DNA of 64,000 nucleotides from Agelas oroides (lineage: Eukaryota; Porifera; Demospongiae; Agelasida; Agelasidae), in the NCBI GenBank assembly GCA_949130485.1, contig OX422198.1, positions 5,894,417 through 5,958,416 of the forward strand. Direction: 5' to 3'. The notes beneath the pieces were generated by a model. That model searched no databases and was not told the origin of the DNA. It saw only the letters and a program-made list of their open reading frames with translations. This document shows, in pieces, positions 26,829 through 49,930 of the stretch. The position numbers and the translations under genes were made by a program. Positions within the stretch are counted from its first letter, which is position 1. Every line of letters starts with the position of its first letter.

Positions 26829-27689
26829 ATCTGACCCCTTGTTTATCTTGAAAAGTTTACCCAATCTCCTATCAATAACACGAGGCATTTGTATACAAGC
26901 TGTTACGTCTTTGGCAGTTTCAATTTTACTAGAAATGTGGTAGGTTAGTAGTAATTGGTTGCACATTGAAAAATTAAATTTGAAAATTAGACAGCCACTT
27001 ACATGACTATTGTACCAGTACCCAATATGGTTGTCATGGAAACTAACTTAGTAATTTAACCACCAATATAAACACTACAACTAAGCATCTATCTGCCTGG
27101 TAATTGTACGAGTTCTTGCACTTAGAAATTAGATAGTGGAGCCACATGAAAAACTGAAAACCGTTCACATGCACCCTGGCATGTGATTGTCATGGAAACC
27201 AACTAATCACTTCTACCATCTGAACTGCTTTACAACCACAAGAAAGCGTGACCTACCATCCAGGCTTCTCTTCAGTTTTTGTCGCATGCTGTAAGGGAGG
27301 GGGGGGGGGGGGAGAGGGGTATTGTGGGACTGAGGCTGTCTTGTTCCCAGACCCTCAACATCTGGGGACCGAGGCTAGTTAGAAGCAAAGGCTCAACTGT
27401 AAATCACTACTGAGCCTTAATTGGCTCCTCCCACACAATTGGGTGTTAAAATTCAATTCCCAAGAAGTGTAAGAAGACCTAACCTCGTGAACAAAGAGCC
27501 AACAAAGAGCCTGGGTACGAGGCTAAAGAAGACCTTGTGGTTCACTCAACTGAACTTCATGTCCTAAGTCGCTAGCGGGCCCAAATTGTAAATCGGTCTC
27601 TGCAGAGGACACCTGACCCTTAATTATCACATGATAAGTGTGCTCAAGGGCTTATCAAGTCATGGTCAATGCACCCTTGGTGTGTGCTG

Positions 27690-28450
27690 TGTAAGGCCAA
27701 GTGGGTGCCATAACGCTCAGGCCAAGTGGTTGCCATCACGCTTAGGCCAAGTGGTTGCCATCACGCTCAGGCCAAGTGGTTGCCATAGTGCTCAGGCAAA
27801 TGACTTGCTATACTCCTCCATACTTGCAAGCAATCATTAGGTGAAGTGGGAGTACCTAGGGGAGCCAATCAAAATGGTCATGCTGTGTAAGGCCAAGTGG
27901 TTGCCATCACGCTCAGGCCAAGTGGTTGCCATCACGCTCAGGCCAAGTGGTTGCCATCACGCTCAGGCCAAGTGGTTGCCATCACACTCAGGCCAAGTGG
28001 TTGCCATAGTGCTCAGGCAAATGACTTGCTATACTCCTCCATACTTGCAGGTGAAGTGGGAGTACCTAGGGGAGCCAATCAAAATGGTCATGCTGTGTAA
28101 GGCCAAGTGGTTGCCATAACACTCAGGCCAAGTGGTTGCCATCACGCTCAGGCCAAGTGGTTGCCATCACACTCAGGCCAAGTGGTTGCCATAGTGCTCA
28201 GGCAAATGACTTGCTATACTCCTCCATACTTGCAAGCAATCATTAGGTGAAGTGGGAGTACCTAGGGGAGCCAATCAAAATGGTCATGCTGTGTAAGGCC
28301 AAGTGGTTGCCATAACACTCAGGCCAAGTGGTTGCCATCACGCTCAGGCCAAGTGGTTGCCATAGTGCTCAGGCAAATGACTTGCTATACTCCTCCATAC
28401 TTGCAAGCAATCATTAGGTGAAGTGGGAGTACCTAGGAGAGCCAATCAAA
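27690..28450. repeat. 25-bp minisatellite in a higher-order repeat
   Basis: The basic unit is aggccaagtggttgccatca plus cgctc. Blocks of three to five units end in a longer segment (caaatgacttgctatactcc, then gtgaagtgggagtacctagg and caatcaaaatggtcatgctg). That longer segment occurs four times, starting near 27787, 28017, 28201 and 28372. Confidence 0.95.
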
Positions 28451-29206
28451 ATGGTCATGTGACGTGATTCGTGAAATGTGATTGGTTAATGGTCATGTGA
28501 CTGTTAATAATTGCACAGCTTGCTCTGTACAGTACAGTAACAATTTACATGCTTGTGGTTTCTTTCTTTCTGCTAGATTAGGTGCAGGTTATTTTCATGC
28601 TCGGTTGAGTGACTTACTCCAAGATGCAGGTACAAGATGGGAATACTTTCTTGCATGGTTGAGTGTTATTGTTAAACTGTGCATTGACAGTGGGTATGTT
28701 TGTATGATATTGACCTTTCAGCCTTGTCCGTGCAGTGTAGTCAATAGCCCTGACAATCTATAGCCTTGTTCCACAGCCCTTGTCCTTCCCCTCTCAACAA
28801 AACAATAGAATTTAGGTCTTGCATACAAGTATACAATTGCGAAATAAAGCGCATGCACAAACAAGGGACACCAGCCCTTTGTCCAATTTTTGAGGCTACG
28901 AGCTGCTGTGTTTCAGAGAAAGCTGAGAGCCAGTTTGGTCGCTTACAAACTGGTAACTGAAAGCAAGGCCATGTGCCTCATTCCCTAGCTCTCCCTGCCT
29001 TTTGTGCTAAGAGCCTGTGTGTGCACGTGGGTAGTTTGGTCCATGTGCTTCGTATGTTGCCAGGTTGCTCGTGCTCAATTTACTAGCTTTGTACTGCAAG
29101 TGAGGATAGGGAAGCCACACAACTGTTGGATGCGCTTCCACTATTATCTTTTGGTGGTATCCATGGTTACTGGTTGTTTAATTTCTCCACCTCCCAGAAT
29201 GACTTG

Positions 29207-39896
<10,690 letters not shown>

Positions 39897-39975
39897 GTGA
39901 GCTGCGTAGCAGTGGCTACATCAAGAGTATTATGATACTTTTTGCACCAAGAAGTTTTAAACATGCTGTCAAACA

Positions 39976-40146
39976 TACCGTAGATTGGGAAATTTTTGTC
40001 GGTGCGCCGAAGCGACAAAAATTAACCGCGCAAAACGAAGTACGTATACACACTACATTGTGAAACCGTCGAGCGGCTAAATATTTTTAATGTGAAAATT
40101 TAAAGCGCGAATTATTTTTACCGCGAAAATTTCCTGATCTATGGTA
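39976..40146. mobile_element. 171-bp MITE with 21-bp inverted ends
   Basis: Left taccgtagattgggaaattt and right aaatttcctgatctatggta pair with three mismatches; the middle is rich in gcgaaaat/aattaaccgcg. If the kinase transcript read past its donor, its last residues would come from this element. Confidence 0.8.
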
Positions 40147-40807
40147 GTTTCCTGAACTCACTAAAATTAGAAATCTGCATAGCAACGACTACATGTACAG
40201 TGGAGCCCCCTTTTTAACTACTCCCTGGTTTACGGACATCTTGACACTCCATAAAGCAGACGGTCCCACCTGATTTAAGTACATCTTGATACTCCATAAA
40301 GCAGACAGTCACACCAGTTTATTCAATAATGCAAACGCTTTCATAAGGTTGTCTGCTGCCGTGACTGGGCATTATATTAGCACTGTTGCTCATAGTACTA
40401 GCTTTTCTTGCCATTGTACAGCAACGGAGAAATCTGGAAACGCAGCCTCATTGTGCTCAACAGCCTGAGTGCACGTTGCTACACCTATTAGAAATATACT
40501 GGAAGCCCCTAAATTACAAATGCCTCAGACACTCAGCAGAGGCCCCACTGGTGTCCATTTTAGAGGGTTTCATTGCACATTGAGAGTCCTTTTCTTAGAA
40601 GTGTTCAACCACATAACACTGTTCGTAAGCTACCAGTGTACCAGTAAACCTTGTGGCCCTCAGAGGTCCATTTGGGAATTGCACGCAAATAGCTTCTCTT
40701 GTTCCCAAACCAAATTGTTGCTCCTCTGTTGGGTGAATTGTGTAAAGCATCCCGCTCACTGGCGTGTGTATGGCTCACTGGAGTGTGTATGGCTCACTGG
40801 AGTGTAT

Positions 40808-40863
40808 TAGCCTCGTTCCCAGGCCTTCCCACTGGATGGTGGGAAGGCCTGGGAATGAGGCTA
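40808..40863. mobile_element. 56-bp micro-MITE
   Basis: Opens TAGCCTCGTTCCCAGGCCTT and closes AAGGCCTGGGAATGAGGCTA, a near-perfect palindrome. Flanks ggagtgtat (40799-40807) and ggtgtgtgt (40864-40872) match at 7 of 9 bases. Confidence 0.8.
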
Positions 40864-41548
40864 GGTGTGTGTATGGTTCACTCAGGCTTGCTCTAGCATA
40901 TTAACCTCATTCCCAGGCCTTCTTGCTGTTCAATTTTGATTGCTTTCAGTACGCAAAAAGGAAAAAAAAAAAAAAAAAAGGAAAGAAAAAAAAAGAGCAA
41001 AGTTTTGGGAGCATTAAATCATGGCAAGAGCGCATGATGATGTCGTTTTTAATAGAAATGATGTCATCATGCGCTCTTAATCATGAAAATGATGTCATTG
41101 TTTAACTGGGGGTTGAGGGGCTCCCAAACAATCTTAAAGCCTTTCTTACACTTTCTGTATAAACACTCGAGTCATGAACATTTGCGAAGCGAAAACCTTA
41201 TCACTTGTTGTTTCAGGACGATGAACGTGTACACGAAACGTGTTCTTTCGGTTGCGGGCTCCTCCTCCATCATTCATGTGATAATTGCTTCCAGGCCTTC
41301 TCCCTCCGTTTTTGCATACTGTAAGTGATCAAAAAAAACTGGACAGTAGAAAGGCCTGGGGACAAGGGCTACAGCATGCATGCAGGAAGTGTAGCCCTCA
41401 GCTTCAGCTGTGATGGGAGGGAGGGTGAGGTAGAGACTTACTCAAAGTGTCTGTGCAGTTTCTATAACTTCTTGTTTGTAGCTAAGGCTGACTGCTTCAG
41501 TGAACTCTTCTGACTGTTTCCATGGTTACTTCCTTCCACCATTCACAG

Positions 41549-44500
41549 GAGGCCCAACACACCCTCCCCACAGTAGCTCCCTTCCCTCTAGGGATATGGT
41601 CAATACCATTCCTGATGGTAAGTAACACCCCCTCCTTCCCCCTCCTTCCCCCTCCTTCCTTCCCTCCCCCTTCCCTCCCCTCCCTCCTTCCCCCTTCTTC
41701 CCACGTTCACAAAAATTTCCAGTTCTATAGTAGGACAACACTTCTTTATTGCCTTCTTCCCTTCCCCCTTCTCTCTCGGCTCACCTTCCCCATAATCACA
41801 AATGTTTACATTAGCACACTTAACTGTGTTGGGCAAACATGTACAATACATGTCAACACGAAGCTGAGATCATTTTTACTGCATAAATGTTTTCTCTAAT
41901 ACTGTGGTAGATATTGTGTTGCTAAGTAACAAGAGATGCCATTGTAAAGGTGAAATAAGCAATCGCCAATTCCCAATCTTGTTCTACTCCCTCTATAGTT
42001 GAAGAGCTTGTGATGAGCCCAGTGGCCACCCGTGCCTACCGAGAGGCTCCTGTTACTCGCAAGGCCACCATGCTTGCTGCTAGCATTGCCTTCCTTGGAC
42101 CGCAAGGCTCTGGCAAGACGAGCCTCTTGAGGTCCCTCATGGGACAGCCATTCCGTCTCATGGAACCCATGTCTCTGAAGATCGCCATTTCAGACAACTA
42201 CTACGACCTGAGGGAGCGCACCGATTGGCTCCCGTCAACAGCTGGTCTGATGTACGAAGACGAGTTGGTACGAATCATTGTTGAAGATCTTCTCAAGCAC
42301 ATGCAGTCCGTGTTCACATCTTCCCCAGCAGCAGACACCCCTCCGCCTCTGCCCCGCAGGAGGTGGAGGTCACAGAGCTTCAACGGAGGACAAGTTTCTG
42401 ACAGCATAGAGGAGCCGTCTCGTGATTTAGTTTCGACAGTTGCAACAAACAGGCTCTCAGGTAACTTTGAAGTGATCGAGTCTGGGACGCTGGAAGGGAA
42501 GCTAGAGTTAGGAGTGCGACCTCAACCGGTGGCAGACAAACCGGGTAACATGCGACAGAGACATGGTAAGAAGTCTTTCATTGGTCGGTTCCTGCGCTCC
42601 AAGGGAGGAGAAAAGGACCAAAGGGGTTTCCGAAGGCACTATTCTGATTCGGCCCAACGAGGTAACTACACAGACATGAGGGAAGCAAACGGGAGTGTTT
42701 CTCCTCAATTCTACTCCCCGCTGCCGGAAAGATTGATTGCCAAAATCAAAGCAAGTCTGACCAATTGTTCTGGAGGTAGCCTGCCTCTGGAATACTTTGG
42801 GAAGATGGTCGATATCCCAGGCAGCACGTCCTTTGAAGCACTCAAGCCACTGTTCATTACAGAAAATTCCATCTGTGTCCTGGTTTACGATGTCTCCAAG
42901 GACATTCTTTCCGTACCTTCTCCAGGTCTTCGAAGGAAATCCCCTGTTGGGACGAGAGAGGTAAGGGAAGTGAAACAAAATGGGATCGACTCACCGAGGT
43001 CACAGTTGCCAAGTACCACCTATCTTGATCAAATAATGGCCGAAATCAGCAACGTCTGTCTTCATTGGTCGCACTCAAAAGCCGATATGACCATCAAGGG
43101 TCCACGGATCGTTTTGGTTGGCACACATTCAGACAAAGTACCCTCCTCTGTCTCCAACCACAACTTTGAGGTGCTCCGTGATGCAGTCAAATCGTCTCCG
43201 TATGCAAAATACATCGCCATGATGAGATACATCATTAGCAGTTCTTCCATCATTGAGAGGTCGGCAATTGATGACCTGAAGAAGTTTGTGATGGAGGTCA
43301 TCAAGAAGGCTTGTCGACAGCAGGTCCCATTGCGATGGCTGCGATGTGTCCGAAGATTCCAGGGTCTCGCAGGGAAGGGAGTGAACTTCATGAGCCTCGA
43401 GGATGCGCAGAAATTGGTGACAGAGCTGTGCGATCTTGTCAGGCCTGAGGATATCATGGAGGTACTCGAGTTTCTTCACCAGAACCAGGTGATTCTCCAC
43501 TTTCACCACATTCACCAACTGAAGGCCATTGTCATCACCAGTCCGCAGTGGTTCGCTCGCCAGGTGAGTGCCGTGTTTTCAGCCCCTTCCATCATTGACG
43601 TCGAGGGGAGCTCCTACCTCGAGCTGCTCCCAGACCAAGCACTGGCACGCTCAAAGGGAATTCTCACAAGCCAGCTACTCGATTTCATCTGGAGGGAGAA
43701 GGATGTCCACGCCAATAAAGACGAGTTGCTGACCATCATGCACAAGATGGACCTCATCTGTTGCATGGGGTCGGACTCACAGCCACTCTGTCCCTTCACG
43801 TCTGTCGAGAATCTTGCTCAAGATGTCAACATGAGAAAGAATCAGCCTCCAAAGTTTAGCGTGTCCTCCGTAGTTGTTCCCACCCTTGTGGAAGAACCTA
43901 TACCACCGCAACTCTCCTCTCTTCCTGTGTACAACGTCGAACAGCTTTACTTCCGTTTCAGACGGGGATTCATCCCGAGTGGACTATTTTCAAGGTTCGT
44001 CGTTCGCTGCATCCACTCATACCCCAACAACTTTTCCATCTACCGCAATGCAGCCACGTTTGAGGTGGATGCAACCTCTCTTCTCATGCTCTCAACCGGG
44101 AAAGATTTCATCCGAGTCGGTTTACACAGAATCCGAGAGCATGTGACAGAATCTCTCATCTCTAGCCTGGCATCCACGAACCTTGACAACCTCCTCAATG
44201 ACGATACGCAGCTGCCTAACCCGGACACCTGCATGGTCATTCTTATGTTCATTCAAGCCACTATGAGTGACCTAATTCAACAGTGGATGCCCCATGTTGA
44301 CTATGACCTTTGTATCGCTTGCGATTGCCACCATCCCCGAGCAGCGGCAGCAGCTGGAACAACGAAGATCGGCCCCAGGATTAGCACCAGCAGCCTAAGT
44401 AGCTCTGAGGATCCAAAACGCCATTACGTCATTCTCAGTGACGTTGACAATCTGGTGCAGAAGTCAATTCTACATTGCGAGGAGGGAACCCAGGTCACAG

Positions 44501-45253
44501 CCCTCCCAACCCTGACGTGCTGGTTCGGGGTAGTACCAGAGGAGAAGTCGACAAAAACATCAACTTCAGATGAAATTGGTAATTACACTTAAAATTAATT
44601 TCCGGTTACTGGTCCACATGTGGATCAATTTCACCAAGTTGCGTTGACTTGTGTAAACCCTCTACTTAGTATGGGGTATACCCCTCACAGAATATGTACC
44701 CAGCATTTCTAGATACACCTGCCACAGGATATGGCCAACTGTGATTTGTTTGTGGTTAGCCTACACTGGTTCTGAGCCCTTCTTATGCTCTCTTCCTTTG
44801 TCCTTCCCTTCTCCTTCCCTCTTCTTCCTCCTTCCCTCTTCTTCCTCCTTCCCTCTTCCCCTTTCCTTCCCTCTTCCTCCTTCCCTTTTCTTCCTCTTCC
44901 CCTTTCCTTCCTCCTCTCACCCCCCCCCCCCCCCCCCACACACACACACATACACATTTGCAGATTATGTCACAGACAAAGACATTGAAGTAGTATCCAA
45001 GGACCTTGGTACCTCGTGGGTTGAACTGGGACAAACGCTAGGTTTCAGTGGTCCAGAACTCGAAAGCTTCTCCCTCCGTGTGAAGGCTGTGCACAGTAAG
45101 GCTGGCGAGAGGATGCTGAGAGAATGGCAGACGCTTCACAGACACAATGCCACCTTCTTTGCCCTCCTGGGAGCGCTAGAAATCATCCAGAGACGAGACA
45201 TTGCCGATAGCTTGGTGGCTGCAAGAATGGCGGGAGAAGGCATTGCAGTGTGA
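41549..45253 (+). CDS. Roc-COR-Death domain protein; probably the C-terminal part of the CSK-like kinase fusion
   Basis: Exons: 41549-41617, 41999-44578 (one 2.6-kb exon), 44964-45253; stop TGA. Roc is a Ras-like GTPase always followed by COR. G1 is GPQGSGKTS (499-507 in fusion numbering), G3 DIPG (737), and G4 THSD (841), the form usual in Roco proteins. COR follows (about 890-1290), with RWLRCVRRFQGLAGKGV and the dimer-side LYFRFRRGFIPSGLFSRFVVR. The last exon is a Death domain (LGTSWVELGQTLGFSGPELE, ERMLREWQTL, ALEIIQRRDIADSL), as in DAPK1, which has the same Roc-COR-Death order. G1 and G3 are about 230 residues apart, far more than usual; the insert carries PPPLPRRR (580-587) and basic Ser-rich text. 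The first exon needs one base from an upstream exon, and the kinase exon ending at 39896 supplies it (G from g|ga). A separate gene starting at ATG 41596 or 42013 remains possible. Confidence 0.88.
44775..44955. repeat. CT-rich tract and (CA)n before the Death-domain exon
   Basis: Pyrimidine repeats (cttccctcttcttcctc), a C homopolymer near 44921-44937 and a short CA run precede the acceptor at 44962-44963. Confidence 0.9.
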
Positions 45254-45479
45254 TTTATACAATTCAGTGAATAACACCAAAACTTTTTACACATCCAAAT
45301 TTTGTGAAAACAGCTTTTTTTTTTTGTTTGTGTGTCCTTTGTTGACTTTTTAGTAAGCTAGTTTGCTACATTATATGAGTGGAACGATGATTATGCCATA
45401 GATTATATAGCGAACTCGAAATAGTTAGGGCGGAGCGTAATGCATGGCCAAATGACCTGATCAAATGAACTGAGCATGC

Positions 45480-45560
45480 GCAGAAAGAAGTGCTACGCCC
45501 CTTATGGAAGATGGCGACAGTTGTGAAGTTACAGCATCGAATTTCGGACAGAAGCCACTA
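45480..45560 (+). promoter_or_regulatory. Candidate promoter/first exon with YY1-like site
   Basis: GAAGATGGCGAC near 45508-45519 resembles the YY1 motif AAGATGGCGGC, which often sits at animal transcription starts. It lies in a relatively GC-rich, repeat-free patch about 250 bp after the Death-domain stop. It could serve the CSK gene, whose coding start at 51886 is preceded by a splice acceptor. This is inference from motif and position only. Confidence 0.35.
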
Positions 45561-46392
45561 GGGAAGGATAATCGTCTACGCTCGGTGCATTACACTACTA
45601 CACAGTTTTATACACAGTGGAAAGATCGGAAGGGAGATTTATCCTCAGAGTGAAGCTGTTCACGTAGATACAGCAGAAGTCTAGAGAAACAGGCAAGAAA
45701 AAAACATGGATAGCTGTGGGGGTATATAGCTACGGGCTGTATATCCTTTTGTAGCCGTTGATGTGTGTCAGTTTGATAGATTGATCAGGGTATTAACTCC
45801 CCTGGTTTAGGAGCCTCTGGTTCTAAAGCTTGGGGTGTATTTATAAATTCTTGGTCTATACATGTCCCCCAGTCTTATAAGGGGAGATGTTGTAGATCAT
45901 GTTGCTTGCTATGTGCAGCCTACACTGGCTGCTCAATAGTACTCTTTAAAGCTTTTCTGTGAGTGAATATTTGGGTTTTTAAATGCCATGCAATATGCCC
46001 AGACTCACTGATGTACAGTGGTGGCTTTGAAAGTGTGATCATTTCTAACCCTGGTGCTTACATGGTGCTAAAGTCAAGTTTCTTTCTTGATCTTAAGTTG
46101 GTATTGAAAAACTTGCTTTCTGTTGCCGTGCCTTTGGATCTTGCTGCCTTTATCACACTGACTTAGGCATAATACTGCCCTGCTAACTATAGGTTAGAAC
46201 TAAGGCAATTACTTTCAATGGTTTGTAGCTTATAGTGGGACCCTCTTAAAGGATACTCCTGAATTAAGAACACCTCAGACATTTGGCCAAGTCTCCAAGT
46301 AAACACATTTTTCTTACTGACTGAAGATTAATGAGGATATCTTGCACCTTGACTTGGCTGAAGGATGGAGGGGTTCCACTCATATAGCTCAC

Positions 46393-46437
46393 TAACCTCA
46401 TTCCCAGGCCCCAGCTTAGAGCCTGGGAATGAGGCTA
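46393..46437. mobile_element. 45-bp micro-MITE
   Basis: Opens TAACCTCATTCCCAGGC and closes GCCTGGGAATGAGGCTA. Flanks share atagct (46384 and after 46436) but the target duplication is degenerate. Confidence 0.65.
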
Positions 46438-48177
46438 TAGCTTTATAGTGGTATATACAACAATGTAAGGATGAGGGACCTTTCATTTCTGCTACAGTGG
46501 AGTTTAGTTGCATTTTCTTTTTCCGTGGGGGTTCACGGAGTCGATGCTCTGCAAGGGAAGGTTCATGTAATTAACTTTTTTGTGAAGGTACCGAGATTTA
46601 AGGGTTAAAGAATGACATAACCATGTGCCATCATGTGCCATCATTGTAGTTAACTCCAGGGTCCAATCTCAAATGTACTGAAATACATGTTTGTATGTGA
46701 GTAGAGCCCCCTGTACATGAATCCACTTGTCCCCTTGCATGAGGAATTTCAGTTGTGCCCAGTCCACTTGTTTGACACATGTTGTACAGCAGTATTACAG
46801 ATGCTTGGCTGCTTAATGGGCTGACAAAGTCTCACAAACAGAAGTTCTTGTTGGAATACTTGTTCTGTTCATTGTAGCTAGCAAAATCGGAACTAGCCAT
46901 AGCCCCTATATATGATAGCTAGTACACGCTTAAGGACAGTTGAGGCATGTATGTAGAGGAGTAGTGACTACTTGGGCATGTCATGGAAGAGATGGATTGG
47001 ACAGAGGAGATATGGTGTGCATTATTTAGAACTACAAGGGATATAGCCACTTAATTCATGTACCTACCGTGGCACCTCTTGTGTGGGAGCTGGTATGCTG
47101 TAGTGACAGTGTAAGAAACCCGTGAGATAGGGCCTTTGATATCTTCAAATCCTTCTTATTTTCTTTGTATCATTGAATGAATGTATTTATTTCCAGCTAA
47201 AACAAATCGACCTTTATCTGCTATCATGAATTTGAGCTTGTGTCTTGTGTGTGCCTAATGTTCTATTGTTTTATGCTCATGATCCAAACCACCTAACCAC
47301 AAATTATACTGTCTTTGGTCTACAAGTACTGCCAACTACATTCAAAGCAAAAACATTTGTGTTTGATGGAATATGTGACTCAGCATTCTTTAGAGGTATT
47401 GTTTTGTCAAATGAAAAAATCATGAATCTCAGGAGGGCGTAAAAGAGCTGGAAAATTTCTCAGAAGGCAACTCGGTCCATTGTTCCCTTAAGAGGATATG
47501 ATAAAGGCTTGTACAGAAGCTGCTTGGCAAGCATGGGGATTGTTTCCAGGGGCATGAATGCAGCTGTTGAACAGATAAAATATACCATGCCCACACTGAA
47601 AGAAAACATTTCACAGATGGAGGGGGAGGGGGGGATATCTTGTGCTAAGGCAATCCCAGGCAGCTGACAAAATGCTATTCAATGGTCATTGACAATCCCT
47701 GTGCCGACAGCCCATAAAGTATAATGGTCCTGTATGCCATCTTTGGTTTAATATATTGTGAAGATTTTTGCTATGTATATATCACCTTCTGTGTAAATTA
47801 GTCTAGAATTTGGATTAATGACTTTATGGATGGTTAGTCATAACAAACGCGGCTGGAGGGTGCATACTATGGGTGGCTTGGAGAGAAGGCTGAAGTGGGC
47901 GACTGGAGGAAGTGGGATCCTGTTTGGAGGGTAAATTCAGGCAAGGGTTGGTACCCAATGGATTCCGTCCCCTCCCAGCTTCATCACACTGGGTATGTGG
48001 CAAGCCCAGTGGAAGTTGCTTGCAGATTAAATTTAACAAGATCAAAGAAAAGTGAGGGAAGATGGGTGGGAGAAAGTTTATACAACAGAGGTAGCGTTGA
48101 TCTGTAGCACTAGACAGATCTGAGGGAAAAAGAGTGGCAGGTGACAGAATGTGGTTACATACAAGATTGTAAGCTCC

Positions 48178-48325
48178 TGTACACAATCTTTGTTGTTAGT
48201 TGACACAATCTTTGTTGTTAGTTGACACAATATTTGTTGTTAGTTGACACCATATTTGTTGATAGTCGACACAATGTTTGTCAATGCATAGTTGACATAA
48301 TATTTGTTGATAGTTGACACAGTGT
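48178..48325. repeat. 24-bp minisatellite
   Basis: About six units of gttagttgacacaatatttgtt with small changes, in the region upstream of CSK. Confidence 0.9.
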
Positions 48326-48795
48326 GCTCTCATGCTGTTACCATAAAGTATGTTAAATCATCACTTAATGAGATCCAAAATTGTAAAATCTGTAGCGTCC
48401 ATGTGCAATTATTGAGGTGTTCTTCCACAATTAAAAACTGGAAGTGATAGCTAACATCAACCACAAGCCATTGTGATCTCACTGAGAATTGCGATTTGCG
48501 CACCTCAATCACTCCAAACTGATCTTTAGGATGTGAGTGGTTGATGACTATAAAACTCTCTTAGCCTTCACAGAATTTTCATAATTGTGTGCAATAGCAC
48601 ACTCCTTGTACTCTCGTTGGACAGCTGCAGTCGCTCACTTTTAGCAATTTGTCAGAAACATTTGCCTGCTGCTCGATGACATCATAGTGGTAGCTAGGTC
48701 CATGGATACCAAACTCAGTTCAGCTTTTTCAGAACTACGTAACTGTCATTTTCTTTAGTCTTGTGCCCAGGCTCATTTTCTTTTATCCCAAGAGG

Positions 48796-48978
48796 TACGA
48801 GGCTGGAGCCAGGGTACGAGGCTAGAGCCAGGGTACGAGGCTAGAGCCTGGGTACGAGGCTAGAGCCCGGGTACAAGACTATAGCCAGGGTACGAGGCTA
48901 GAGCCTGGGTACGAGGCTAGAGCCCAGGTAGGAGGCTAGAGCCTGGGTACAAGGTTAGAGCCCAGGTATGAGGCTACA
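48796..48978. repeat. 20-bp minisatellite made of a MITE terminus
   Basis: Nine to ten units of agagcctgggtacgaggct. The unit matches the right end of the TAGCCTCG element family (gcctgggtacgaggcta in the copy at 57421-58048), so the array is a tandem expansion of a single element end. Confidence 0.9.
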
Positions 48979-49204
48979 TTTTCCCTCATGCTTTGTTGAT
49001 GATGTAATAGCTTAGTCCTGGTAAATTCAATTATGGAAGCTTGATTGCAGGTGGAGGACCAGAAACTAAAAATTAATTTGGAGTGGTTGACATTGACATG
49101 CCCTTATTTAGATAAATACACAAACTAATGTATTGTCTTTTTTGGCATTTGTGGTGACTTATTTATCATTTTGTTTTTCTTATACACGTCTGTACTCTTT
49201 GATG

Positions 49205-49455
49205 TGGCTTACTGATTGGGACCAGCCACTAGCCAGGTCTTACATTGGGACCAGCCTGAGTGAACCCCACACTAGCCATGACTGAGGTCTTACATTGTGA
49301 CCAGCCTGAGTGAACCCCACACTAGCCATGACTGAGGTCTTACATTGGGACCAGCCTGAGTGAACCCCACACTAGCCATGACTGAGGTCTTACATTGGGA
49401 CCAGCCTGAGTGAACCCCACACTAGCCATGACTGAGGTCTTACATTGTGTGTGCC
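49205..49455. repeat. About 52-bp minisatellite
   Basis: Four to five units of gaggtcttacattgggacca, gcctgagtgaaccccacact and agccatgact, nearly identical to one another, which suggests recent expansion. Confidence 0.95.
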
Positions 49456-49494
49456 TCACAATTCACATCAGTGCATGTACATGTTGGTTAATGC

Positions 49495-49930
49495 CCCCTT
49501 CCCCCCTCTCCCTCTCCTCTCCTCTCCTCTCCCCCTCCTCCCCTCTACATGTGTATTTGGAATGTAATATCACTTAAGTAGCCATGTACATGCCTGCCTC
49601 GCAATTCACCTCCTCTTGCGTCAGTACAGTTGTCACATTGGTTAAAGGCCCCTTATCTCCTCTCCCCTCCTCCCTCTCCTCTTCCCCTCCTCCCTCTCCT
49701 CTCCCCTCCTCCCTCTCCTCTTCCCCTCCTCCCTCTCCTCTCCCCTCCTCCCTCTCCTCTTCCCCTCCTCCCTCTCCTCTCCCCTCCTCCCTCTCCTCTC
49801 CCCCTCCTCCCTCTCCTCTCCTCTCCCCTCCTCCCTCTCCTCTCCTTTTCCCCTCCTCCCTCTCCTCTCCTCTCCTCTCTCCCTCCTCCCTCTCCTCTCC
49901 TCTCCCGCTCCTCCCTCCCCTCTTCTCTTC
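49495..49930. repeat. CT-rich block interrupted by a short unique segment
   Basis: cctccctctcctctcccctc repeats at 49498-49546 and 49658-49930 with about 110 bp between them. The flanks (catgtgtattt..., agtagccatgtacat) occur on both sides, so the block was duplicated together with its flank. Confidence 0.9.

Larger units (their letters stand above)
24718..29206. other. Divergent intergenic region between the RING gene (-) and the kinase gene (+)
   Basis: No exon was supported in these 4.5 kb. It must hold the RING-gene promoter near 24720-24900 and probably the 5' UTR of the kinase gene. It contains X-box-like 14-mers at 27030-27043 and 27186-27199 (full consensus) and 25191-25204 (one mismatch), two TG microsatellites, a MITE at about 26554-26727 and a large minisatellite (27690-28450). 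Confidence 0.6.
39897..41548. other. Intron linking the kinase and Roc-COR parts (or the gap between two genes)
   Basis: 1652 bp with no supported exon. It begins GTGAGC right after the kinase domain and ends TTCACAG before the Roc-side exon. It holds an inverted-repeat element (39976-40146), a 56-bp micro-MITE (40808-40863), a poly(A) stretch near 40961-40992 and a further MITE near 41291-41372. An X-box-like palindrome with one mismatch lies at 41516-41529, 20 bp before the Roc-side exon. Confidence 0.65.

Noticed and set aside
39897-40063. Kinase C-terminal tail by read-through to the stop at 40063
   Set aside because: The frame passes a good donor, then unrelated sequence and a MITE; the paralogue CSK ends at the donor position. 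It could still be an intron-retention isoform.
45963-46166. 67-codon open frame between the Roc-COR-Death exons and CSK
   Set aside because: No splice-site context, no family resemblance, and a length expected by chance.
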